A stretch of 64,000 nucleotides of DNA from Acinetobacter pittii (GTDB lineage Bacteria > Pseudomonadota > Gammaproteobacteria > Pseudomonadales > Moraxellaceae): positions 868,001 to 932,000 of the forward strand of contig NZ_CP139286.1 of NCBI RefSeq assembly GCF_034067285.1, given 5' to 3'. The notes beneath the pieces are model-generated. The model worked only from the letters and a program-made list of their open reading frames with translations, did not search any database and was not told where the DNA came from. The position numbers and the translations under genes were made by a program. Below, piece after piece: positions 27,583-36,493 of this stretch (the stretch's first letter is position 1; every line of letters begins with the position of its first letter).

Positions 27583-28518
27583 AGCTTCTGCTTTAAGCTT
27601 AGCAATGATTTGTAACGCTTCATCTGGATCAAGATTATAAATATTATCTAAAGCAGGATTTGCTTTAAAACGTTTATAACTCCAGTGATAGTGTTCAGGA
27701 TAGTGCTGGATCAGTTGTTCAATGGCTTGATGGATAACAAAGGTTCCATCATCGGCACTACCTTCGTAAATTTTCTCATCCATAGGCTCAATATGCATCG
27801 TAAAGCCATCGTGTTCATTACGAATCGCGTAAAGGAATAATGCTTTGGCTTTGGTTTTTTGGATGAGCTTGGCACTTAAATTACTTGACGCAAGTGGCAC
27901 ACCAAAATAATTGATCATATCCCCACCAACATTAGGTGTATGGTCGGGCAGAATTACAGTGGTTTCACCTTGTTTTAATGCTTTAAAAATTTGTCTAACA
28001 CCAGTTTCATCGGTAGGAACCAAGTTGGCCTGTTCGCGACTACGTGCTTCTCGAACAAAACGGTCTGCATCTACATTTTTTACTGGTTTGTATAAAATAG
28101 TCATTGAAGTGAATTGGGCACACCAAGCATTCATAATTTCCCATGTGCCAAAATGTGGAACAATTAAAACCACACCTTTTTTCGCTGCTAGTGCTTCATG
28201 AAAGTAATGTTCACCCTCAATATGGTGAATTCTTTCGATATTTTTACTATTTGACGAGCCCCAAATACTTAAAAACTCAAAGTATGAGGTTAATTCGTTA
28301 CGTATAGCTTGTTGTGTAATATCTAGTCGTTGCTGCGGTGTTAAATGCGGAAGTGCAATTTGTAAGTTAAGTTCTATACTTTTTGATGTTCTAGTAATTT
28401 TTAAAGTATTAACTAATCCTGCCAACATACGGGCAATAAAACGTCCAAATTGAATTGGCTGACGGCTAAAAGTTCTGAGTAAGTAATAGTTCATGCTTTT
28501 TACATCTAGTTTGGTCAT
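27535..28518 (-). CDS. LpxL/LpxM-type lysophospholipid/lipid A acyltransferase
   Basis: 327 residues. The HTD-motif acyltransferase signature HFGTWE (H-x4-E) is near residue 120, with PDHTPNVGGDMINYFGVP and the C-terminal YHWSYKRFK typical of the LpxL/HtrB family. A hydrophobic N-terminal segment suggests inner-membrane association. These enzymes add secondary acyl chains, often laurate, to lipid A precursors. Whether this is the LpxL or LpxM of the organism cannot be settled here, so no symbol is given. Its 3' end overlaps comEC by 48 bp. Two starts are possible (28518 and 28494); neither has a strong ribosome-binding site. Confidence 0.87.
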   Translation of the reverse strand: MTKLDVKSMNYYLLRTFSRQPIQFGRFIARMLAGLVNTLKITRTSKSIELNLQIALPHLTPQQRLDITQQAIRNELTSYFEFLSIWGSSNSKNIERIHHIEGEHYFHEALAAKKGVVLIVPHFGTWEIMNAWCAQFTSMTILYKPVKNVDADRFVREARSREQANLVPTDETGVRQIFKALKQGETTVILPDHTPNVGGDMINYFGVPLASSNLSAKLIQKTKAKALFLYAIRNEHDGFTMHIEPMDEKIYEGSADDGTFVIHQAIEQLIQHYPEHYHWSYKRFKANPALDNIYNLDPDEALQIIAKLKAEASQIPVKPSTLETSSI

Positions 28519-28611
28519 CTATCGCGGTAAAAAGGAGGCAACAAGTAAAAAAAGATAAAAATATTATAAATGAAATCATATAATTTAGACAGTTTTTATC
28601 AAATCAACGTA

Positions 28612-28617
28612 TATAAT
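28612..28617 (+). promoter_or_regulatory. candidate -10 box for the S49 protease gene
   Basis: Perfect TATAAT 35 bp before the ATG; the -35 match is weak. It lies in the divergent spacer between the acyltransferase and the protease gene. Confidence 0.45.
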
Positions 28618-28651
28618 GACATCATTTTAGATTGATTTGGATTGGAATTTT

Positions 28652-29668
28652 ATGTCCGATTGGCCACCAAAACCACAAAATGAACCTATAATCCCTAAAC
28701 AAAATGGACCAGAATGGCAAATTCTTGAGAAAGCTGTACTCGCTTCCGTAGAAGAACAGCGTCGTAGTCGCCGTTGGGGTATCTTCTTCAAAACATTAAC
28801 TTTTATTTATTTACTATTCATTATTGTACTTATGGGCAAAGGCTGTTCAACCAGCAAAGAAGGTTCTGCTGTAAGTAGCAGTAGCGCTCATTTGGCAGTG
28901 GTGGATATTATTGGAACGATTGATGCTTCAAGCAATCAAGCAGTAAATAGTGAAGATACCAATAAAGCGCTTAAACGTGCTTTTGAAGCCTCAAATAGTA
29001 AAGCTGTTGCACTTAATATTAACTCACCTGGCGGTTCTCCAGTTCAGTCTGATGAAATTTGGCAGGAAATTCGTTATTTGAAAAAGCAGCATCCTGATAA
29101 AAAAGTTTATGCCGTTATCGGTGATATGGGTGCGTCAGGTGCGTACTATATTGCGTCTGCTGCCGATGAAATTATTGTTAATCCATCAAGTTTAGTGGGT
29201 TCAATTGGCGTTATTATGCCTAACTATGGAATTACTGGTTTAGCTCAGAAGCTCGGTATTGAAGATCGAACTTTAACAGCGGGAACTAATAAAGACATTT
29301 TAAGTATGACAAAACCGATTGATCCTGCTCAAAAGCAACATATTCAATCTGTCCTTGATAATGTTCATACTCACTTTATTACTGCAGTTAAAGAAGGGCG
29401 TGGCAAGCGTTTGAAATCGAATGATCCAGCTATTTTTTCTGGTTTATTCTGGACTGGTGAACAAGCAATCCAGTTAGGTGTTGCTGACCGTTCAGGTAAT
29501 ATTACGAGCTTGATGCGTGAACTAAACCTTGATAATAAAGTTGACTACACAATTGAGCGCAACCCATTACAATCCATTTTAGGTCGTATGGGTGCACAAA
29601 TCGGGCAAGGGGTAAGTGAATCTATTGCTCAAGAGGTGCAGACTCGTCAAAGCGCAAAATTACAATAA
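28652..29668 (+). CDS. S49 family signal peptide peptidase-like protease (SppA/SohB)
   Basis: 338 residues from the ATG at 28652; a TTG at 28637 is less likely. After a basic cytoplasmic N-terminus (EEQRRSRRWG) there is a single anchor helix (TFIYLLFIIVLMG) and a short-form S49 catalytic domain. The nucleophile is Ser162 (GDMGASGAYYIASA) and the general-base lysine is probably Lys214 (TAGTNKD). The oxyanion region is NINSPGGSP. The active site should face the periplasm, where such enzymes clear cleaved signal peptides. It precedes an alpha/beta hydrolase by 23 bp. Confidence 0.9.
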   Translation: MSDWPPKPQNEPIIPKQNGPEWQILEKAVLASVEEQRRSRRWGIFFKTLTFIYLLFIIVLMGKGCSTSKEGSAVSSSSAHLAVVDIIGTIDASSNQAVNSEDTNKALKRAFEASNSKAVALNINSPGGSPVQSDEIWQEIRYLKKQHPDKKVYAVIGDMGASGAYYIASAADEIIVNPSSLVGSIGVIMPNYGITGLAQKLGIEDRTLTAGTNKDILSMTKPIDPAQKQHIQSVLDNVHTHFITAVKEGRGKRLKSNDPAIFSGLFWTGEQAIQLGVADRSGNITSLMRELNLDNKVDYTIERNPLQSILGRMGAQIGQGVSESIAQEVQTRQSAKLQ

Positions 29669-29691
29669 ATCTGTATTTTTAGGATAGCGGT

Positions 29692-30501
29692 ATGTCAATG
29701 AAACCAGTTATACACTTTGCTCATGCCAATGGTGTACCATCAAAAGTGTATCAAAAACTGTTTGACCAATTGAAAGGGGAATATGACGTTATTTATGTTC
29801 CCTTGATTGGTCCTGATAAGCGCTATCCTGTGACGAATCATTGGCCTGCTTTAGTTGACCAGGTTATTGATAGTATTGTGCGTCAAGCGAAAGGACGTAA
29901 AGTCATTGGACTGGGCCATTCTCTTGGTTCGGTTTTAACATTGATGGCCTCTTTCCGACGTCCTGAACTTTTCTCTCAAGTCATTATGTTAGATCCGCCT
30001 CTTATTTTAGGAAGATATTCATTTGCTTTTCATATGGCAAAATTATTTCGTCCTAAATTAGTTGATGCAATGACACCAGCGGGTTTATCTGCACGTCGCC
30101 GTGAACATTGGGAATCGAGAGAACAGGCTGCTGAATTACTACGTCCTAAAGGATTTTACAAAGATTTTGATGAAGATTGTTTCCAAGCTTATATTGATTA
30201 TGCTTTGAAAGAGGATTCGGTTCGCGGTGGAGTAACTTTAACCATTTCCCGTGAAGATGAAGTTGCGATTTTCCGTAAAAATCCTTCTTGGTGGTGGTTA
30301 CCTATGCCAAAACCTAAGATGCCTGTGCATTTAGTTGTGGGCAAAGAAAGTGCTTTTTTAAAAAGAGGCTTTCCTCAAATGGCAAAGCGGAAAATGGGTA
30401 TCCCATTTACTGTGGTTGAAGGAGGGCATATGTTTCCACTAGAGCATCCTATCGACACAGTAAACTCTATAAAGAAATTGATTCATCAACAGCTAAATTA
30501 A
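29692..30501 (+). CDS. alpha/beta hydrolase
   Basis: 269 residues with the alpha/beta-hydrolase layout. The nucleophile is Ser77 in GLGHSLGS, a strand-turn HANG near residue 11 likely forms the oxyanion hole, and the C-terminal catalytic histidine is in VEGGHMFPLEHP. The acid residue is likely in the strand before it (VVGKESAF region), where the expected Asp is not obvious. No signal peptide. Substrate unknown. It follows the S49 protease closely and is probably in the same transcript. Confidence 0.85.
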   Translation: MSMKPVIHFAHANGVPSKVYQKLFDQLKGEYDVIYVPLIGPDKRYPVTNHWPALVDQVIDSIVRQAKGRKVIGLGHSLGSVLTLMASFRRPELFSQVIMLDPPLILGRYSFAFHMAKLFRPKLVDAMTPAGLSARRREHWESREQAAELLRPKGFYKDFDEDCFQAYIDYALKEDSVRGGVTLTISREDEVAIFRKNPSWWWLPMPKPKMPVHLVVGKESAFLKRGFPQMAKRKMGIPFTVVEGGHMFPLEHPIDTVNSIKKLIHQQLN

Positions 30502-30514
30502 TTTTTAAACATAT

Positions 30515-30548
30515 AAAAAAGGACATGCCAGCATGTCCTTTTTTATTT
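30515..30548. terminator. bidirectional terminator between the hydrolase gene and purN
   Basis: AAAAAAGGACATGC / GCATGTCCTTTTTT stem, with A-run and T-run on either side, between two converging genes. Confidence 0.88.
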
Positions 30549-30569
30549 TTTGTTTGTTAGTAAAACATT

Positions 30570-31199
30570 TTACCAACTTGCAAAACGAATAGGGTCTTTT
30601 AGAGCTTGATTACGGAAATAGGCCTGTCCATCTTTCCAAGTAAGTTGACCGTTACACAACCACTCTGCAACTTGTGGGTAGATAAAGTGCTCAAGTGTAT
30701 GGACTCGATCTGCTAACGAAGCAGCAGTATCATGTTCTTTAACTGATATAGCTGATTGGGCTATAGATTGACCAGAATCCAGTTCAGCAGTTACAAAGTG
30801 CACGGTACAACCATGTAAACGATCACCTGTGTTTAAAACACGTTGATGCGTATTCACACCTTTGTAAGCTGGAAGAAGCGAGGGGTGTATATTCAGCATT
30901 TTCCCTTGCCATTTGTTGACAAAGGTTGGCGTTAAGATACGCATGAAGCCAGCTAAAATAACTACATCTACTTCCCAAGCTAAGAGTTGCTGATGCATTG
31001 CTTCATCAAACACTTCACGAGTTGGAAAGTCTTTATGGGAGATAACAGCGGTAGCAATATTAGCTTTTTGAGCGCGCTCTAAGGCATAAGCATCTGCTTT
31101 ATTAGACAGTACACCTACAATTTGCCCTGATAGATTTGCATCTATCAAGGCTTGTAAATTACTGCCGTTCCCAGAGACTAGAACAGCAATTTTTATCAT
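30570..31199 (-). CDS. purN: phosphoribosylglycinamide formyltransferase 1
   Basis: 209 residues, the size of E. coli PurN. It transfers a formyl group from 10-formyl-THF to GAR in purine synthesis. Visible motifs are the N-terminal [15 protein letters not shown], the catalytic [12 protein letters not shown] with its Asn and His, and the Asp of LDSGQSIAQ. It overlaps purM by 4 bp (ATGA), so it is translationally coupled as in many proteobacteria. Confidence 0.96.
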   Translation of the reverse strand: MIKIAVLVSGNGSNLQALIDANLSGQIVGVLSNKADAYALERAQKANIATAVISHKDFPTREVFDEAMHQQLLAWEVDVVILAGFMRILTPTFVNKWQGKMLNIHPSLLPAYKGVNTHQRVLNTGDRLHGCTVHFVTAELDSGQSIAQSAISVKEHDTAASLADRVHTLEHFIYPQVAEWLCNGQLTWKDGQAYFRNQALKDPIRFASW

Positions 31200-32266
31200 G
31201 CAAAGATCACACGAATTTTTTCATCTGCACCTTCTACTGATTCAGCATTTTCTTGGATATGTCCAATCTTCCAAGCTTTTTCGCCTTGCGCATTAAGCAC
31301 TTCAATTGCTTTTTCAGCATCATTTGCATCAACAGCAATAACCATACCTACGCCACAGTTAAAAGTACGGTACATTTCAAAGCGTTCTACATTGCCTTCG
31401 CGTTGTAGAAGTTGGAATAATTCAGACCATTCCCAAGAAGACTCATCAATTACTGCTTGTGCACCATTTGGCAATACGCGAGGTAAGTTACCTGGTAAAC
31501 CGCCACCAGTAATATGTGCCATAGCATGAATATCAACTTGTTTGCAGAGTTCAAGAACTGGTTTTACATAAATACGAGTTGGTTCCATTGCTACATCAGC
31601 AAGAGGACGACCATCAATTATTTGAGTTAAATCAACGTTTTTAACGTCTAAAATTTTACGTAGTAATGAATAACCATTTGAATGAGCACCACTTGATGCA
31701 ACACCGATAAGTACATCACCAGACTTTACTTTAGAGCCATCAATAATTTTGCTTTGTTCAACGACACCAACGGCAAAACCAGCAAGATCGTAATCTTCGC
31801 CTTCATACATGCCTGGCATTTCTGCGGTTTCACCACCTACAAGTGCACAACCTGCAAGTTCACAACCTTTACCAATACCAGTAACAACATTTGCAGCAAC
31901 GTCAACATTTAAGTGACCAGTCGCGTAATAATCAAGGAAGAATAATGGTTCTGCGCCACAAACTAAAAGGTCATTTACACACATAGCCACAAGGTCTTGG
32001 CCAATTGTGTCATGACGATTGAGATTAAGTGCCAAACGTAATTTAGTTCCTACACCGTCAGTTCCAGAAACTAAAACAGGCTCTTCATAACCTTTAGGAA
32101 TTTTGCATAGTGCACCAAAGCCACCAAGTCCGCCCATTACTTCAGGACGACTTGTACGTTTAGCGACTGACTTGATACGATCGACCAGTGCGTCGCCCGC
32201 TTCAATGTCAACACCCGCATCTTTGTAGCTTAAACCGGTATTTGGGGTAGAAGTTGAGTTGCTCAT
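31196..32266 (-). CDS. purM: phosphoribosylformylglycinamidine cyclo-ligase (AIR synthetase)
   Basis: 356 residues. It closes FGAM to AIR using ATP in purine synthesis. The N-terminal [19 protein letters not shown], the GTDGVGTKL motif, [11 protein letters not shown] and the [12 protein letters not shown] segment are diagnostic. First gene of the purMN pair. GGAGA lies 8 nt before the ATG and TATAAT lies about 27 bp before it. The enzyme one step earlier, PurL, is encoded 20 kb away in this window. Confidence 0.97.
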   Translation of the reverse strand: MSNSTSTPNTGLSYKDAGVDIEAGDALVDRIKSVAKRTSRPEVMGGLGGFGALCKIPKGYEEPVLVSGTDGVGTKLRLALNLNRHDTIGQDLVAMCVNDLLVCGAEPLFFLDYYATGHLNVDVAANVVTGIGKGCELAGCALVGGETAEMPGMYEGEDYDLAGFAVGVVEQSKIIDGSKVKSGDVLIGVASSGAHSNGYSLLRKILDVKNVDLTQIIDGRPLADVAMEPTRIYVKPVLELCKQVDIHAMAHITGGGLPGNLPRVLPNGAQAVIDESSWEWSELFQLLQREGNVERFEMYRTFNCGVGMVIAVDANDAEKAIEVLNAQGEKAWKIGHIQENAESVEGADEKIRVIFA

Positions 32267-32292
32267 AAATGAAGTCTCCGCATTGGCGGCAG

Positions 32293-32298
32293 ATTATA
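32293..32298 (-). promoter_or_regulatory. candidate -10 box for purMN
   Basis: TATAAT on the minus strand 27-32 bp before the purM ATG. The -35 region is not clear. Confidence 0.4.
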
Positions 32299-32401
32299 AC
32301 CTGAATATACGAAACTCTTATGTTATTTATGCTCGAAAATGCTATCTTTAATAAAAATATTTTTTCATTTATAACGATTAAATCAAAAAAGGCTAGATTT
32401 T

Positions 32402-33595
32402 ATGCAAGATCGTATACTGCGCCGTATTTTTTTACTCGCAGGTATTGTATTGCTGGTATGGGTGTTGTACTTACTCAAGCCTGTAGTCATTCCTTTTATC
32501 GGTGCTTTTTTCCTCGCTTATTTATTCAGTCCACTTGTTGATGTGCTGGTAAAAATGAAATTGCCTCGCTGGTTGGCAATTAGCATGGTATTTGTCGGAA
32601 TAGGCGTAACTTTAACTATTGCACTTTGGTATTTAGTTCCACTGATTTGGAAACAATTAGTTTATGCCCGAGATAGTATTCCAGCAGGCATTCACTGGAT
32701 TAATGCTACTTTTTTACCTTGGGTATCTTCGACATTTAATGTCCAGCAAATGGAAATTGACACCGAGCAGTTGTCCAAAGCTGTGATGGAATATGTCCAA
32801 ACCAATTATAGTGCAGACAGCATTCAAGCAGTGTTATTAAAATTGGCTCAATCAGGTTTGAATTTTATTCAGATTGGTGGGACAGTTGTTTTAATTCCTA
32901 TTATTGCATTCTATTTCTTGCTTGATTGGGAACGTATGTTACAGAACTTACGTCGTCTCATTCCGCGTCCATATGAAGCCACTACTTTACAGATCGTTGG
33001 CGAATGCCATAGCGTTTTAGGGGCATTTGTTAAAGGTCAGTTTCTCGTCATGCTATTGCTTGGCGTAGTCTATGCAGTTGGTTTACAGCTAATCGGTTTA
33101 GAAGTTGGTCTTATTATTGGTATGGTGGCTGGTCTTGCTAGTATTATTCCTTATTTAGGATTTGCTGTAGGTATTATTGCAGCTGTTATTGCCAGCTTGT
33201 TCCAGTTCGGATTGGATTGGATGCATCTATTACTGGTTGGTGTAGTTTTTATGATTGGCCAAGCGGTAGAAGGCTATATTCTACAGCCATTCCTATTGGG
33301 CGATAAAATTGGTCTATCTCCTGTAGCAGTTGTTTTTGCAGTATTGGCAGGTGCACAGCTTGCAGGTTTCTTAGGAATGTTAATTGCTTTGCCGGTTGCA
33401 GCTGTTATTGTGGTGTTGTTGAAGCATTTAAGAGAGAATTATGAAAGAAGCTCACTTTATGCTCCACCTTCTACATTAGTGATCCAACATGGCGATATTG
33501 AGCAAATTCATGTACAAACTGAGAGCACTAAGCTTGATCTTGAAGTTAAAACACAGCAAGATACAGATGAACTGAAATCCCCTAACCAGAAATAA
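32402..33595 (+). CDS. AI-2E family transporter / PerM-type permease
   Basis: 397 residues with about eight membrane helices in the AI-2E/PerM pattern: two N-terminal helices (LLVWVLYLLKPVVIPFIGAF, LAISMVFVGIGVTL), a soluble domain of about 80 residues, then a helix cluster. QAVEGYILQPFLLGDKIGLSP and AGAQLAGFLGMLIALPVAAV are the family signatures. The C-terminal 40 residues are charged and disordered. The family name reflects an early link to autoinducer-2 export; many members have other or unknown substrates. It is followed by hda after 20 bp, an arrangement seen in other gammaproteobacteria (perM near hda). Confidence 0.88.
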   Translation: MQDRILRRIFLLAGIVLLVWVLYLLKPVVIPFIGAFFLAYLFSPLVDVLVKMKLPRWLAISMVFVGIGVTLTIALWYLVPLIWKQLVYARDSIPAGIHWINATFLPWVSSTFNVQQMEIDTEQLSKAVMEYVQTNYSADSIQAVLLKLAQSGLNFIQIGGTVVLIPIIAFYFLLDWERMLQNLRRLIPRPYEATTLQIVGECHSVLGAFVKGQFLVMLLLGVVYAVGLQLIGLEVGLIIGMVAGLASIIPYLGFAVGIIAAVIASLFQFGLDWMHLLLVGVVFMIGQAVEGYILQPFLLGDKIGLSPVAVVFAVLAGAQLAGFLGMLIALPVAAVIVVLLKHLRENYERSSLYAPPSTLVIQHGDIEQIHVQTESTKLDLEVKTQQDTDELKSPNQK

Positions 33596-33615
33596 TTTCA
33601 AGGTTAATTCAATAT

Positions 33616-34314
33616 ATGCGTCAACTCCAACTGGATATAGAACCTCAACTTGATGCCCGAATCAGTGATTTTTCGGGACCAGGTTGGGGGCATGTAGTTG
33701 ATGCCGTGCGTCAATTACATGCTGGTCTGGTGAGTAGATTTTATATCTACGGTGGAGCAGGGACAGGAAAGAGTCACTTACTTTCTGCAATTTGTGATTC
33801 TTATTTAGAACTAGGCAAATCTGCGATTAAAGTCTCTTTGCTTGAACTACTTGATGCTCCTATTGAAGCTATTACTTCTTTAGAACATTATGACCTTGTT
33901 GCTTTGGATGATATTGAATCAATTAGTGGCGTACCTCACTGGCAAAAAGCTGTTTTTCATTTAATGAATAATCACGAAGGACAACTTGTATTTTCTTCGC
34001 GTGTAGCACCGATCGAATTAAAACTTGAATTACCAGACTTACAGTCACGCCTTACACAGGCCGTTAGTGTAAAAGTGCCGAGTGGAAGTTTATATGCAGA
34101 CCGCTATGCCTTGGTTACATCTGTAATGGCTAGACGTGGTATCCACTTCGATCAGCAAATTGTTGACTACTTATTATTACATGGTCCTCATCAAGCATCT
34201 CTTTTACTAAAGACTGTTGCTCAATTAGAAAAACTGCTCAAAGGTGAAAAAACAAAACTATCTAATGCGACTTTAAGGCAAATTTATGCTTTGATTGATG
34301 AGTATCAACAATAA
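33616..34314 (+). CDS. hda: DnaA regulatory inactivator Hda
   Basis: 232 residues. A short DnaA-like AAA+ ATPase without the DNA-binding domain. The N-terminus MRQLQLDIEP carries the QLxL clamp-binding motif, Walker A is GGAGTGKSHLL, and Walker B is VALDDIESI. The sensor 1 region (LVFSSRVAP) and the arginine-finger segment follow. With the beta clamp Hda triggers ATP hydrolysis by DnaA and so prevents over-initiation of replication. Close spacing after the PerM-type gene supports shared transcription. Confidence 0.92.
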   Translation: MRQLQLDIEPQLDARISDFSGPGWGHVVDAVRQLHAGLVSRFYIYGGAGTGKSHLLSAICDSYLELGKSAIKVSLLELLDAPIEAITSLEHYDLVALDDIESISGVPHWQKAVFHLMNNHEGQLVFSSRVAPIELKLELPDLQSRLTQAVSVKVPSGSLYADRYALVTSVMARRGIHFDQQIVDYLLLHGPHQASLLLKTVAQLEKLLKGEKTKLSNATLRQIYALIDEYQQ

Positions 34315-34633
34315 AATTTCTACCTTAAGTTTGCTGTTTTGCCTAAATTTAACTCATACAATTAAAAAATAACTTTCTAGAAAGAATTGTTTTTCATTCC
34401 AGAATAAATAGTTGTATTTCTAACTTTTAACAAATCAGTTTTTGTATTTAAAAAACTTTTTTAAAACTATAAAGCTTTTTGTAATCTAGCTCAAAAATGA
34501 CTCTATAGACCGATCAAAATGTCTTGAGAAATTCTACTTCCTGTGACAAAGTACGCACAAAGGATGCGGTTGCAAAAGCGGAAATTTTGCAATTTTGACA
34601 AAGAAAAATGAAAAAAGATGTAAGGAGATGGGT
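34315..34633. other. 319-bp leader region before the CSLREA gene pair
   Basis: AT-rich spacer with no convincing small ORF. It contains a perfect inverted repeat at 34570-34592, listed separately, and ends in a strong AAGGAG ribosome-binding site before the ATG at 34634. A TTG at 34595 could extend the frame but would put hydrophilic residues before the signal peptide. Confidence 0.5.
34570..34592 (+). repeat. perfect inverted repeat 42 bp before the first CSLREA gene
   Basis: TTGCAAAA and TTTTGCAA are perfect 8-bp arms separated by 7 nt (GCGGAAA), followed by TTTTGAC. It could be an operator, a leader hairpin or an RNA stability element. No protein partner can be named from sequence. Confidence 0.5.
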
Positions 34634-36487
34634 ATGCTCAAACGGAGCATTGCTTTTGCTTTATTGGCTATTGCTGGACACGCTTATTCTGCCGATATTC
34701 AAGTTACAACTACAGCTGATGAGGACGTCGATAACACAGTCTGTTCATTACGTGAGGCTGTAAAATTTTTAAACTATCGAGCCTCTTCCAATGCGACTGA
34801 AGTTGAAAAATATGCAAACGGTTATAATGGTTGCGGAAATAAAGATGCTTCTTCAAATATTATTTTGCAGCGTGATAAAGAATATACTTTAAATAAAAGT
34901 ATAGTGATTACTGTTCCTGTAGCTATTAGTACGGCAAAAAACGATTCTACTCTGGTTGAGGAAGGAGCACCCAACTCTCATAATGCAACTATTAAAATGG
35001 TCGGTACGGATCAACTATTCCGTATAGATGATGGCAGTGTTGAAAAAGCTTCTTTTTCAGTTTTATTTGTTGATGTTAATTTAAAAGGTGCTGGCTCAAA
35101 GAGTTTAATACCTCAAGGTAACGGTGGATTAATTTATAATCATGAACAATTGGTTATTCAAAATTCGCGTTTAATGGATGGATATGCAACAAATGGGGGA
35201 GCAATTTATAACGCTGGTAATTTATCAAATACTCCAAAAACAGCGGGTTCAGTAACGATTATTAATAGCCTGATGCAAAATAACAAAGCAAGTCAGGGAG
35301 GCATTTTATATACTGATATGCCACTTTACTATGTTACGCAATCTGTGGTGCGTGATAATGAAGTGACTGCAGCAGATGGTGCATTATTTCATGCTGCAAC
35401 TAAATTTGCAGATGAAAGTACGGGCGGATATTTAACTTCTCGTATCATTGGTTTGAGTAATAGTACAATTTTTCATAATAAAGGTAGTTTCATTGCCAAT
35501 GTTCGTGATGGCATGGTAATCAATAATATTACTCTTATTAAAAATGTGGGAGGCTTGTATTTTGATGCCCCACAAGGAAAAGCGTCTGTCTCTAATAGTA
35601 TTTTAGTAGGCAACACAACAAACTGTAAGGTATCTGCAACAGATAAAACGATTGTGCAAAGCAATTTAGTAACAACAGAATGTAATCGTAATGCTTCTGC
35701 AGAGTTACCAAATATTCTATACCCTGCAAGTGAAAAACTAATTGCTGGAAATGCAGATGAAGGAACCTGTGATGTTCCACCAGCAGATGGTTTGTTATGT
35801 CCGTATTCAACACCGAGCAATAGCTTTTTAGGGTTCTTTAAACCAAGAGTTTTAGATAAATATACCAGTCTTTCACAATCATTATTAATTAACAAAGGTC
35901 GTTTATATAGTGATGGGACTTCTGTAGGTCTGGCGAGTTGTGAAAAACAAGATCAACGTGGAAAAAATCGAAGTGGTTATGATGAGTTGTGTGATTTAGG
36001 GGCAATTGAATTAATTACTAACCGCGATGATATTAGTACACATGGCCAAGATATTAAATATGGCGAAATTGCTAAATTTAATATTGCCGATGTGGTAGGT
36101 GATGGAGAATTAGTTTCTCCACAAACATGCGAAAAAATGTTTGGAAAAAGAACAGATGGTCAAGCCTGGCAGTCAGGCTGTATGAAGATTGTTCAAACAA
36201 GTACACCATCTAAAGGAACTTTGTCTATCGATGCTCAGGGAAATTTAACTTATGTTCCAAATGGAAACTGGCATGGAGCAGATGTATTTAACCTTTTAGT
36301 CGTTACTACTACCACACGTTTCAATAATGCTGCTGACGTTTACTTAACAATTCCAGTTCAAATTGTACAAGATCCACCCTCAGGTATTGAGGATAAGTCT
36401 GTAAGTGCGGGTGGTGGCGGAAGTGTAGGTGGTGGTTTAGTTTTTGGTCTATTTGGCTTAATTGCTCTAAGACGTTTAAAGTCATAA
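34634..36487 (+). CDS. rbtA: CSLREA-type secreted protein with GlyGly-CTERM tail (rhombotarget A-like)
   Basis: 617 residues from the ATG at 34634. A signal peptide ([19 protein letters not shown]) is followed by the CSLREA N-terminal motif ([12 protein letters not shown]) near residue 37. The middle is rich in Asn/Gly and in short repeats of the beta-helix kind ([33 protein letters not shown]). A cadherin-like domain follows ([20 protein letters not shown]). The C-terminus is a GlyGly-CTERM sorting tail: GGGGSVGGG, a short hydrophobic helix and Arg-Arg-Leu-Lys. Such tails are cut by rhombosortase, often for type II secretion. The family named rhombotarget A in Acinetobacter fits; its function is unknown. 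Six bp separate it from a second protein of the same build. Confidence 0.82.
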   Translation: MLKRSIAFALLAIAGHAYSADIQVTTTADEDVDNTVCSLREAVKFLNYRASSNATEVEKYANGYNGCGNKDASSNIILQRDKEYTLNKSIVITVPVAISTAKNDSTLVEEGAPNSHNATIKMVGTDQLFRIDDGSVEKASFSVLFVDVNLKGAGSKSLIPQGNGGLIYNHEQLVIQNSRLMDGYATNGGAIYNAGNLSNTPKTAGSVTIINSLMQNNKASQGGILYTDMPLYYVTQSVVRDNEVTAADGALFHAATKFADESTGGYLTSRIIGLSNSTIFHNKGSFIANVRDGMVINNITLIKNVGGLYFDAPQGKASVSNSILVGNTTNCKVSATDKTIVQSNLVTTECNRNASAELPNILYPASEKLIAGNADEGTCDVPPADGLLCPYSTPSNSFLGFFKPRVLDKYTSLSQSLLINKGRLYSDGTSVGLASCEKQDQRGKNRSGYDELCDLGAIELITNRDDISTHGQDIKYGEIAKFNIADVVGDGELVSPQTCEKMFGKRTDGQAWQSGCMKIVQTSTPSKGTLSIDAQGNLTYVPNGNWHGADVFNLLVVTTTTRFNNAADVYLTIPVQIVQDPPSGIEDKSVSAGGGGSVGGGLVFGLFGLIALRRLKS

Positions 36488-36493
36488 TCAAGG

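Noticed and set aside
35473..35895. 140-codon minus-strand frame inside the first CSLREA gene
   Set aside because: Antisense shadow of a gene with signal peptide and sorting tail; no ribosome-binding site and no recognisable domain.
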